DNA from: Orobanche coerulescens
Taxonomy: Eukaryota > Streptophyta > Magnoliopsida > Lamiales > Orobanchaceae
Direction of reading: 5' to 3'
Length of the DNA: 64,000 nucleotides
Assembly (NCBI GenBank): GCA_033398695.1
Contig: CM065811.1
Location: forward strand, 116,173,501 to 116,237,500
In this document: positions 46,465-56,356 of the stretch, one piece after another
Layout of the letters: each line of letters begins with the position of its first letter
Position numbering within the stretch: position 1 is the stretch's first letter
Translations under genes and position numbers: made by a program
Notes under the pieces: generated by a model
Seen by the model: the letters and a program-made list of their open reading frames with translations, nothing else
What the model was told of the DNA's origin: nothing
Database searches by the model: none

Positions 46465-46814
46465 GTCCGAGATTCATTGGACCGTTTGAGATTCTGGATC
46501 GAGTAGGCGAGTTAGCTTACCGATTGGCTTTACCTCCGGCGTTGAGCCGAATTCATAATGTGTTTCACGTCTCTCAGTTGCGGAAGTATGTTGCCGATCC
46601 GAGTCACATACTTCAGTTCGACGAAATCGAGATCGCCGATGATCATTCATATGAGGAGCGTCCTGTGCGAGTTTTAGAGTGACGAATCAAACAGTTGAGG
46701 AATAAGACGATTCCTTTGGTTAAAAATCAGTGGTCTAGACACGGAGTCGAAGAAGCTACGTGGGAAACCGAGGATAGTATGCGGGAGAGTTATCCCGAGT
46801 TGTTTGACCCTTAG
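46404..46814 (+). pseudogene. D1 integrase C-terminus and chromodomain-like tail
   Basis: [20 protein letters not shown] and [11 protein letters not shown] are followed by a TGA at 46680-46682 (fits CGA to TGA). The same frame then gives the chromodomain-like end (IKQLRNKTIPLVKNQWSRHG, then [11 protein letters not shown]) and a natural stop TAG at 46812-46814. Confidence 0.82.
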
Positions 46815-46847
46815 TTTTGGGGACGAAACTCTTTTAAGGGGGGTGTA
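46813..46847 (+). promoter_or_regulatory. D1 polypurine tract and upstream hairpin
   Basis: AGTTTTG-GGGA-CGAAACT (46813-46830) pairs fully if one G-T(U) wobble is allowed; then CTTTTAAGGGGGGTGTA before the LTR at 46848. The left arm overlaps the pol stop codon. Confidence 0.8.
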
Positions 46848-48263
46848 TGTAATACCCGGTTGTAATCCAGTAATTATCATTCAGTAATTGTCATTCAGTA
46901 TTTATCACTCAGTAATTTCACTCGTTATTGATCATTTGTCACTCATATTCATTCATGGCATTCATCATTCAGAGTAATTGTATCGTGTATCAATCGTCGT
47001 TCATCACTAATCTAATTGGAGTTTCGTGCCGTGTTTATCATCGTTGTCATTTTCGTTGTGGGCTGTGCGTGAGGAGTAGCGCACGCTACGTACTCTTTTT
47101 AGCGTACGCTAATTGAGTACAGGTAGCGCACGCTACCACTCAGCATTAGCGCACGCTAATGTTACCCTGGCTGCAGTCCAGAAGGTACTGGACAGCAGGT
47201 GAGTTATTAGTAGCGCACGCTACGAGTGGTAAGTAGCGCGCGCTAGTGGGTTGTAGTAGCGCACGCTAAATATGTGGAGTAGTGCGCGCTAAGGACGGAT
47301 CAGGTTGAGTCCAGTGGCTACTGGACTGCACTGGATTAATTCATAGCGCACGCTATGAGTGATATTTAGCGTACACAAGCGGTGTAGTAGCGTACGCTAC
47401 TTGTTGGTTGTAGCGCACGCTACCGAAGTCAGATCAGAGGAGGACGGTTTACGGATTCCAGATCGGGCATCACATAATTCGTTAGCGCACGCTAACAATG
47501 GGTTTTAACGCACGCTAGTGGTATGGCCGTAGCGCACGCTACAAAAAGGTACGTAGCGCGCGCTACCGTGTTCGGACAGTGGGTACTGGACTACCCAAAT
47601 TACCCGTTAGCGCACGCTACGCACAAGGGCTAGCGCACGTTAACCTGGATTGGCTATATATTGGACAGTTAGCCTGAGTTCGTCATTTTATCATTCTTTC
47701 TCATTCCCTCATCAGTTTCGGGGGATTTCGGACATTTTGGAGAGTTCTCTTCGAGCTTCTATCATCCATCATCATCTTCAAGCCTTTGAATTGGATTATC
47801 ATCACTTCATCATCTCCTTAACATCGAATCAAAGGTATTAATCTCTTGGATCTAGAATTTCAGATTTTTGGGTTTTTCCTTCCGATTTCTTCGTGTAAGC
47901 TTGGATTATCATTGGAATATGTTAGATATGGATTATCTACCTTGGATAAATATATTCTTACGGATTTAATGGCTATTTTCGGAATTATTTCAAGAACCCT
48001 TGGGGTTGACTTCGGTTAATTGGGGATTTTCTGATTGATGTTGTTGTAGTCTTGAATTATGGATTCCTATTGGATTAATGATATCATTGGAAGTGTTTTG
48101 ATGGTTTGAAATACTCATTTTGGTGTTGGTTTCGATATATTCGGGATTGGATATTTTCGAAGTCGTGTGGTTGGTTACGTATTCGTTAGAATGCCCCTAT
48201 GAGTTTGATTATCGTTGTTTCGACCTTTGGGTTAGTCGTGTTTTGTTGCTTGATACGTGTATT
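46848..48263 (+). repeat. D1 3' LTR, truncated
   Basis: 1416 bp matching 29778-31193 of the 5' LTR, including the TAGCG array (about 47077-47640) and TATATATT at 47655. It stops at GTGTATT (48263); the next base belongs to E internal sequence. Confidence 0.9.
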
Positions 48264-50390
48264 ACCTAGAGTTTTTGGGCATTCTAGCCCATTGAATTAT
48301 CTTTAAAAACCTTGAGTATCTTAGAAAATAAATTTCGAGACGTACTTTTAAAATGAATTATTCTCTCGTGGTACATCCAAGGTGCCACAATATGTTTCAA
48401 AATTCTTCTACCTCGAGGACCCAAAATGTTTTGAGATATTTTCAATGTTTTATAAACACTTTTACTTAGACCCGAGGGTCGAATATTCTGAAAGTTTTTC
48501 ACTAAGATAAGGTGTCCTCATTTCTGTTCAAACGCAAGATGATTTTCAAGGTCTCGAAAATGAGGTTTGTTCAACTTTTTGTAAAATGATACTCAAGATC
48601 AATGGCGTTTCCAAATCTGTTTCCAAAAAGGTGGTTTTCGTTTTTAAAACCTATCATTCTGTTTGTAGTCCAGAATGTGTGTATGATATTCACATTGTTG
48701 TTAGAATGTTAGCTCCAGTATGATGGAATTGGTGGTGTGAACGTTGAGTCGTTCGCCATGCATATGTTTTGTTAGCCCTTTGTGGGAGGTGTGATGACGA
48801 TCTTTAATGTTGCCATTTCATGGTGGCTTGCGTGTTATCGCACTTTGTGTGGTATTAAAGCTTGGGTTTGTACGTTTGTGTACATGTGTGATTGTTTCAT
48901 GATGTTTGTAATTATGTGCTGGTTATTTTTCGGACCGTTGAGGTCGCCGAACGATACCGACGTTGCTGTAGTGTTTGTGTGTGTGTATTACTTTACGATG
49001 ATAATCGTTGTATACGGTATGTGTTATGATTCTTCGTTGTGCGGAGTTGACATCTCCGCTATGTTGTTTTACGACGTTATGCCCCATTGTATCTAGCATT
49101 TGTATTTTCGGTATGCCGAGTCGAGGCGTTTCAACCGTGATGTGCCGGGCCATGTACGTGCAATTTGTCCTTCTCGTCAGTAACACATTTCGAGTGTGGA
49201 CTCGAGGGACACCGAATTCAGTTTTGCGAAATGGCTACCGAGACTTTCGGAGTCCGCGCTTCAGCACAGATATCAGAATCGGCTTTGAGAGGCCTTTGAA
49301 GGATGTTTCTGTCGATTGCCTGTTGTGTCGTCTCCTTGATTTCGTTATTGTGAGTAGTGGGGACGAGCTTCTTTTATAAGAGGTCGAATGTAATACCTGT
49401 ATTGTTTTTGGACTTCTTCATTTCCTCTTTCTCAAGTCTATCGATTCGCTCGTGTTCGTTGATACTGTCTGAACTTGTTCTGTATTTCGGTTTCATCGTT
49501 CGAGCAGTGTGATCTTGTTTTGGGTCGCTCTGGTTATCATTTGTGACTTTTCCGAGTTCGGTTCGATTCTTGTGAACCTTGTTCGGAAGTAACATCTTTT
49601 GATTCTACTAGTTCTTTTAATCGAAGTGGATCGGATTTGGAACTTCTGTATTTTCGACTCTGTCGACTCGTTTATGTTCGTTGACATTTTCTAAGCTTGT
49701 CCTACCCCTTGTTTTTGTTGATCGAACGAGCGTGGTATTGTTTCGGAATAACTCGTTTGTTGTTGTGACTTTTCAATTTCTATTCCCTCTCATGTGGATC
49801 TTATGTGAATGCATATGTTGTTGTTTTCACCGGATCATATATTGTCTCGAGTCGAGATATGAACCTTGGAGTTGTTGTTTGAATTTTATTGTTCTTCGTG
49901 ATTCGAACATGATTGTTCGCTTTTTGTTGTCTCGACCGTTGTGGTTCGGTCGTTTGTTTGTTCGGTTTTTGTCCTCGTTTCGTGATCGTTGAGCATTCAG
50001 GATCCTTCCTAATTCCCTTAAGTTTGGGAAATTAGTCTCGTTTTCGATCTTCCAACCCTTGGCCGGTGGAATTCCGTATTTGTTCAGCGATTGGCTCGCG
50101 TTTTGATTGATGTACCGTTGGGTTGGTCAATCGTATTGATTTTCGTTCGTTGTGTTTTGTGATTGTTCGGATAATTAACTTTTTGTATTATCCATTTGAT
50201 GACGCTTGTCACTTGTTGGTTTTATTATATCCCTAACGGCGACGTTGTGTTGGTCGTCGTGGAGCGTGTTTTCACGCCGTATATCCCTTTGCGTTGCTTG
50301 TAACGTTTCGCCGATGGGCGTAAGTTACGCGTTTCCTTGCGTATCTCGTTGAGTTTTCCTCGCGGGATATTGCTTCTCCCTACTTGTTTT
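48264..50390 (+). other. E internal region, non-coding
   Basis: Homologous (reverse orientation) to the A internal region. Scattered short ORFs (for example 48782-49096 and 49008-49379) have no recognisable domain and lie on a region without coding signal in A. Confidence 0.7.
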
Positions 50391-50427
50391 AAGTTTCGGG
50401 ACGAAACTTCTTTTAAGGAGGGTAGAA
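50391..50427 (+). promoter_or_regulatory. E polypurine tract and upstream hairpin
   Basis: AAGTTTCG-GGA-CGAAACTT (50391-50409), then CTTTTAAGGAGGGTAGAA and the LTR. Confidence 0.88.
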
Positions 50428-51049
50428 TGTAATATCCGCAATTTTCGATTTTTGGTAAATTTCTTTTTTCGGCCGGAGTCCATTTTGACGACTCGCTCAT
50501 GACCGTTTCATCATTTCGAGAATGATTAATTCTGCACTTTTTGTCATCCGAGTTCGTTTCGGTATCGTTTTGTTGAGTTCCGAGCTTTTTAGCGACTTTT
50601 CCGCACTTGAGTTCGATTTTTGCGAATCTCGTCCGAAACTGTTGTTTCGAGTTTCTCGTAAGTTCATTTAATGTTATTATTCATGTTGCGAGCTTTGGTT
50701 TGGTGTTTAGATCGCGTATCGTGATTTTCGGACGTTTTGGGCCATTTTCGTAATTTCCCAAAGTTTTGGGTAATTACTTCCGTTGTTGAATTCCGAGCCG
50801 TCGGGTGGTCGGAATTGTGTGTTCTCTTAGCTCTTAGATTCGTTTTTGCGAGTACGTCGTAACCGTATCATCGATTCGTATTCAGGTTCGGGTTTCGGGG
50901 TCGTTCGGGCCGTCGGAGTTGGCCCCGGCCGAGTCATGGCCGGACAACCTGGGCCCAGGCCGGCACTGGCCGAGTCACGACCGGTAGTGGTCGGCAGCTT
51001 CTGGCCGAGTCACGGCCGGCAGTGCTCGACAGCTTCTGGCCGAGCAGTC

Positions 51050-51227
51050 TGTGTGCCGCGGCACATCTTTGTGGCCGCGGCACACGCTGGGCCATTTTTC
51101 GGCCAAACCGATGCAGGGTGCCGCGGCACACTCCGGCCGAGCCGCGGCACCGCCGACCACCGGGAGCCATTTTTGGGCATGTGCCGCGGCACACTCGGCC
51201 CGCAGCGGCCTGTGTGCGGCTATTTAA
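51050..51227 (+). promoter_or_regulatory. E U3 GTGCCGCGGCAC array and TATA-like box
   Basis: Five GTGCCGCGGCAC-type units between 51052 and 51194, then TATTTAAGG at 51221. The 100 bp before the array carries three GGCCGAGTCA copies and a fourth GGCCGAGCA variant. Confidence 0.75.
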
Positions 51228-52179
51228 GGCCCAGCAATGATCGTTTTTCGCCATTTTTTCTCCTTCTTCTAATTCTCTTCCGCGGCTGGGGTTGTTCCTA
51301 TCATGGAGAGATGTTGTTGGTCAACAAATCCATGAAGTTTTGGAGTTCATATCATCAATCATCCATCCTATAACATCCATTGATCGAGCGAATCAGGTCA
51401 GATTTTCTAGAAATCTAATTTTGGGGATTTTGGGTATTTTGTTCGATTTCGTCCGTTTAATCCGATTTAACTTAGGATTGTGATGGATTGAAGATTATTT
51501 GGATGTATTGTATCATTTCCCTTGTTAACCCATGGTTGGATCGTATCGATTCGTTATTTTGGTCGAGTTCTTGACCGACGCCTTGAAGGTGTCCGGTAAA
51601 ATGTCATAGAGGGGTTTCCGGGCGTTCTACGATTATTCTTCCTCGGATGATCGATGATTTATTGAATTTATGTTGTTAGGGTCGAATTCTTGTGAAGAAC
51701 TCGAGTCGGGACCCTTCCGTTCATTGTCTTCTTCGGGGTCCGAGCTTCCCGGTCGAACCGTGTTCTTCGGAGCGTTTGGTAGCGGTTATTAAGGCAAGTA
51801 TCTTATTATACGACTTGTATCTTGCGACTAGTAATTACGTATGATATGTATGACGATTTTACTTGCCTTCGTAAATATGTTCCGTTTGAGTTGGTTGTGT
51901 TTTCCGAAATTTGAAGGCTTTGTGATAATAGTGATATATTGGTATACGTGTTAGGCGTTGTGCCATTTGTGCAGGATTGCGATGTACATATGAGATGGTT
52001 GTACACGTGTTTGTTCAATGTATTGTGTACCGAATCTGTGTTATGTTGGTTAAGAGTCGTTGTGATGATCATGATGTTTGTGTTGTTTGGTTTACATACT
52101 TGATTGTACATTTCGGTGTAATGTGGAATGGCTTGACATTTAATGATTATGAATTGTGTCGTGTCGATGTGTGTGTGTT

Positions 52180-52557
52180 CCAGGTAGGGTCTGACGAGGC
52201 CTCTGGAGTTCGGTACATGATGTGTACGAACAAAGTGTTTGATCTAGGTAGGGTCTGACGAGGCCTCTGGAGTTCGGTACATGATGTGTACGAACAAAGT
52301 GTGTGATCCAGGTAGGGTCTGACGAGGCCTCTGGAGTCCGGTACATGACGTGTACGGACAAGGTGTGTGATCCAGGTAGGGTCTGACGAGGCCTCTTGAG
52401 TTCGGTACATGATGTGTACGAACGATGTTGTGGCCGGGTAGGGTCCGTTGAGGCCTCCGAAGTTCGGTACATGATGTGTACGAATAGTGTGTGTGGTCCG
52501 GGTAAGGTCCGTCGAGGCCTCCGGAGTTTGGTACATGATGTGTACGAACAATGATCG
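52180..52557 (+). repeat. 64-bp tandem repeat (6 units) in LTR-E
   Basis: Units start at 52180, 52244, 52308, 52372, 52434 and 52498. Core CAGGTAGGGTCTGACGAGGC, then GGTACATGATGTGTACGAAC, which contains the dyad GTACA...TGTAC. The first four units are closest to each other. Located late in the LTR, in the presumed transcribed part. Confidence 0.92.
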
Positions 52558-53289
52558 TGTAACAGTGATTGTTCGGGTAACATTTTAAATATGGATCTCG
52601 GACTCATAATGATATATTATTTAGTATGCTTTGAAACGAGAATCGGGCTAAGGCCCTAATGTTTACGAAAAGGTTTTGTAAATTGGGACTCGAGGTCCAA
52701 AAGAATTTCTGCTTTAAAAATCCCCGAGATGATGTGTTCCTTTTCAAATATCTCTTACTTGAGTTCGAAATTCTAAAACTTCTCGGGAACATTTTGATAA
52801 TTGATTTACGTATTAAATTCCTAGTTGCTATTTGCTTGTTACATTTCGTATAGTTTGATACTTGCACTAGTAAAACAGTGGAGTTTTACTAACCCCCGAG
52901 TATTCGGGGGGTGGATGTCTGCTACTGCGTCCGGTACATGCGGAGTTCGGGGAGCGATCACGGGATTAGCACAAGGGGATGACGAGTGCGATACTAATCA
53001 AGAGTTGAGAGTTGGTAGAGTTTAGTTGTATTGTTAGAGTTGATTCGGTCTTATTGTATTGTATTTCGACCCCTGTGTGGGTAATGTTGTTAGTCAGTCC
53101 TGTTGATAGAGTTGTGTGACCTCATCGGTCTGTGTGTTTATGTGTAAGTGACCTTAACGGTCTGTATTATTATATTGTTTGACCCTGGCCGGGCAAGCAT
53201 TTGGTTGTTTATGGACGTTTAGCCTGGTAGATCCTTGCGGAAAGGGTTTACGGCGTGTAATATTCCCTGAGCGGATTGGGGGTGTTACA

Positions 53290-54806
53290 CGACCGAAATG
53301 CGAGAGTTGAAGAACCAACTTGAGGAGTTGTTCGAGAAGGGTTATATTCGACCGAGTGCGTCCCCGTGGGGAGCACCAGTGTTATTTGTCAAGAAGAAGG
53401 ATGGTTCTTTTCGCTTGTGTATCGATTATCGGGAGTTGAACAGGGTGACAATCAAGAATAAGTATCCCTTACCCCGTATTGATGATCTCTTAGATCAACT
53501 TCAGGGAGCTTCAGTATTTTCCAAGATCGACCTAAGATCTGGATATCATCAGTTGCGGATTCGAGAGTCGGATATCGCGAGGACGGCGTTTCGAACACGC
53601 TATGGTCATTATGAGTTTGTGGTTATGCCGTTCGGACTGACTAACGCACCTGTGGTATTCATGGAGTTAATGAATCGGGTTTTCATCGACTTTTTGGATC
53701 AGTTTGTTGTTGTCTTCATCGATGACATTTTGATTTATTCTCGTGACCTAGAGGAACACGAGTTTCACCTTCATCAAGTGCTCGACGTGTTTAGACGAGA
53801 ACAACTTTATGGAAAGTTTTATAAATGTGAGTTCTGGATGTCCGAAGTGACGTTTCTCGGACACGTAATTTCATCAGACGGAGTTCGTGTCGACCCTCAG
53901 AAGACGGAGGCTATCCGAGATTGGCTACCTCCGAAGAATGTTAAGGAAATTCGAAGTTTCCTCGGATTAGCGGGTTAGTACCGGCGGTTTGTGGAAGGAT
54001 TTTCTAAAATCGCTCAACCCTTGACGAGCCTTTTACGGGAGGATAAGAAATACACGTGGTCCGACGCGTGTCAACGGAGTTTTGAGGAACTCAAGAGCCG
54101 GTTAATGTCAGCACCTGTACTTTCCTTGCCACAGGGGACGGAAGGATTTGCGGTTTATAGTGATGCGTCCGGACAGGGTCTCGGATGTGTGCTCATGCAG
54201 AATAGAAAGGTTATTGCCTATGCTTCACGGCAATTGAGACCTTACGAGGTTAATTATCCGACACACGACCTGGAGCTAACAGCCGTGGTGTTCGCTTTGA
54301 ATATTTGGCGTCATTATCTTTATGGCGTTACCTGTCAGATATTCACCGATCATAAGAGTTTAAAGTATATATTTACTCAGAAGGAGTTAAATATGCGACA
54401 GAGACGGTGGTTGGAATTAATCAAAGATTATGATATCGAGATCCTTTACCACCCGGGCAAGGCGAACGTTGTCGCCGACGCCTTGAGTCGTAAGTCCGTT
54501 CAGGAGCAGATGCTTGCTCGTTTAACAGTTCAGAAGGAGCTTCAACAGGAATTCCTTAGACCCGGGATCGAGGTCTGGCTTCAGCGAGTTCAGGGACAAC
54601 TTTGTATGTTAGAAATTTCATCGTCACTCGAGGAGACAATCCGAGAGAATCAGAGTTCAGACCCTTCATTGTTGCGCATCCGTGAGGATGTGACTCAGGG
54701 GAAAGCCCCTGGATTTGCGGTCCACGAGGATGGACTTTTGCGGTTTAAGAATCGGTTGTGCGTACCGGCGAATGACGAGTTGAAAAACTCGATTTTGAAA
54801 GAAGCT
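53290..54806 (+). pseudogene. D2: fragment of a second D-family pol (RT-RNase H-IN start)
   Basis: Closely matches 44053-45573 of D1. Contains RT with FIDD (53715-53726), RNase H, and the integrase zinc-domain start ([16 protein letters not shown]). A TAG at 53976-53978 replaces a TAT in the GLAGYYRR motif. Unlike D1, it has no frameshift at the RNase H junction. Bounded left by the LTR of E and right by copia-2b at GCTCAT. Substitutions relative to D1 show that it is an independent copy, not a duplication of the same insertion. Confidence 0.88.
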
Positions 54807-55186
54807 CATACAATCAGAACATAGAAAAATACAAGCATACCACATATTGCAACATATTTCCCTCTTGTTTCGTGCACAATTTCCAGCACTTGAACGTTCG
54901 TCGGAGTTCTGAGTTTTGGAGAGCACCTAACTCAGAAACATATAGCAGTTGTATCTTGGGGACATATTGCCTGAGCCGTTTGCTCTTATACGGGGGCAAA
55001 ATTGTCTTACGGAAAGAGTTATCTCGCCTCTGCTAAAGTTGTAATTTTAATTCAGCTTTTTATTTTATTAAGACTGTAATAGGTTGCCTTTCTTTGAACT
55101 TTTTATTGTAATTACATTGTTGGAAATTCACGGAGGATCCAACAATCGTAAGACAATTTTTCTACTTATATTCTCTGTAATTTCCA

Positions 55187-55996
55187 ATGGCGACCGATGC
55201 TGATGCTGCCGCCGCTGCCAAAGCTGCTGCACCTACCATTGCAGTTCAGGCTGAGAAACCCGAGAAATTTCCGGGTGTTGATTTTAAGAGATGGCAGCAA
55301 AAGATGTTTTATCTCACTACCCTGGGGCTTGCTGTACCTCAAGGATGATTCTCCTGTGGTCAGTGAGACGGAAAATGATCGTACGAAGCGTTTTGCTTAT
55401 GATCAATGGTTTAACGGCGACTTTATGTGCCGTAATACAATATTGAATGGACTGATTGATTCTCTGTACAACGTGTACAGTCACATCAATATTTCCAAGG
55501 AGCTCTGGAATTCTTTGGAGAAAAAGTATAAAACCGATGATGCTAGTGCCAAGAAATTCGTGATCGGATGCTACCTGGATTTTCAGATGACAGACTACAA
55601 AACCGTTATCGAACAAGTCCAACAATTTTAATTGATTGTGCATGAAATCAATGCTGAAGGAATGATCCTTCCTAAACCGTTTGTTGTGGGAACAGTAATT
55701 GAGAAGTTGCCTCCTAGTTGGAAGGACTTCAAAAATTACCTGAAACACAAACGAAAGGAAATGAGCTTAGAGAATTTGGTTGTTCGACTCAGAATTGAGG
55801 AAGACAACCGAAAATCTGATTCTAAGTTTGAGAGAGGCCTTATGGAGGCCAAAGTAAATTTGCTTGAACATGGGTCCTCTGTAAAAAGAGAAAACTGAAC
55901 CATGTTCAGGATAAAGGGAAAAAGCCATTTAAGGCAAAGAAATTCACTGGAAATTGCCACAACTGTGGTAAACCAAACCATAAGGCAAAAGACTGT
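55187..55996 (+). pseudogene. copia-2b gag with zinc knuckle
   Basis: ATG 55187 (MATDADAAAAAKAAAPT). Same frame break as copia-2a near 55340 and the same stop positions downstream, so these lesions predate or are shared by both copies. Zinc knuckle [14 protein letters not shown] is intact at about 55955-55996. Confidence 0.83.
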
Positions 55997-55998
55997 GC

Positions 55999-56356
55999 TT
56001 GCCAATAACTTCAACTGGTCAGCGAAACAAAGGTAAACGAGTTGCCAATGTGGTTGAACATGGCGATGTTGACATGTCAGATCTGGAGTTGTCAGCTATG
56101 GTTGAGGAGCTGGATGAGGAGGTCTCAGCCATGGTGATTAAAACCAATATGGTGGAGAATCACCGCGCCTGCTACGTTGATACTGGGGCTACTCGTCATG
56201 TTTGTTCTGAAAAAGACATGTTCTCTTCCTACACTGTTACTGATGGTAGGAAATTGCATATGGAAACCTTTGCTTCTTCTGTGATTGCAGGTGTGGGGAA
56301 CATGGTCTTAAAACTGACCTCTGGAAAGGAACTCCTTCTTAAGGATGTGCTGCATG
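55999..56356 (+). pseudogene. copia-2b protease, truncated by copia-3
   Basis: Retropepsin with DTGA in [18 protein letters not shown] and the following block to LLLKDVLHV. The sequence after 56356 is copia-3 LTR; apparent residues beyond LHV are an artefact. Confidence 0.82.

Larger units (their letters stand above)
29778..48263 (+). mobile_element. element D1: Tekay-like Ty3/gypsy, split by F, 3' LTR truncated
   Basis: Plus-strand chromovirus-type element: 5' LTR 29778-32249, primer site, leader with putative intron, gag, protease and RT start (to 34633), nested element F (34634-43988), then RT, RNase H, integrase and chromodomain-like tail (43989-46814), PPT, and the first 1416 bp of the 3' LTR (46848-48263). 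It broke the 5' LTR of A. The 3' LTR ends abruptly at a junction with E, so no right TSD exists. Coding is disrupted by stops and frameshifts. Confidence 0.88.
48264..53289 (+). mobile_element. element E: A-family non-coding gypsy derivative, 5' part missing
   Basis: Plus-strand: a partial internal region (48264-50390), hairpin and PPT, and a full 3' LTR (50428-53289). The internal part is the reverse complement relative of 28600-26927 in A, and the LTR ends match those of A. No coding capacity. The right flank starts CGACC (53290-53294) within D2 pol, the expected right target copy. The 5' LTR, primer site and first part of the internal region are lost at the 48263/48264 junction. Confidence 0.8.
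50428..53289 (+). repeat. E 3' LTR
   Basis: 2862 bp, TGTAATATCCGCAATT to GGGGGTGTTACA. The first 240 bp are roughly 88% identical to LTR-A by eye, and the U5 end is also shared, but the middle differs: GTGCCGCGGCAC array (51050-51213), TATTTAA (51221-51227), 64-bp tandem repeats (52180-52557). Terminal 34-nt dyad at 53256-53289. Confidence 0.88.
54807..56356 (+). mobile_element. copia-2b: 5'-truncated copia-2 copy starting at R
   Basis: Matches 12581-14127 of copia-2a with few differences. It lacks all U3 sequence and starts at the position expected for the RNA 5' end (25-32 nt after TATA in copia-2a). It covers R-U5, gag, zinc knuckle and protease, and is cut at 56356 by copia-3 (target copy GCATG, 56352-56356). 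Junction with D2 pol shares only TCAT microhomology. Confidence 0.82.

Noticed and set aside
29778..48263. Endogenous pararetrovirus or other integrated plant virus
   Set aside because: LTRs, primer site, PPT, integrase and a chromodomain-like tail are present, and no movement protein or pararetrovirus-type coat region is seen; this is Ty3/gypsy.
48782..49379. Cys/Val-rich ORFs of about 100-120 aa in E internal region
   Set aside because: The homologous region of A has no matching frame; no recognisable domain.
52140..52607. Open frames on the minus strand with repeated YTSCTEL / HIMYRT units, resembling a repeat protein
   Set aside because: They are translations of the 64-bp LTR-E tandem repeat; the period is not a multiple of three, and no start, domain or codon signal supports a gene.
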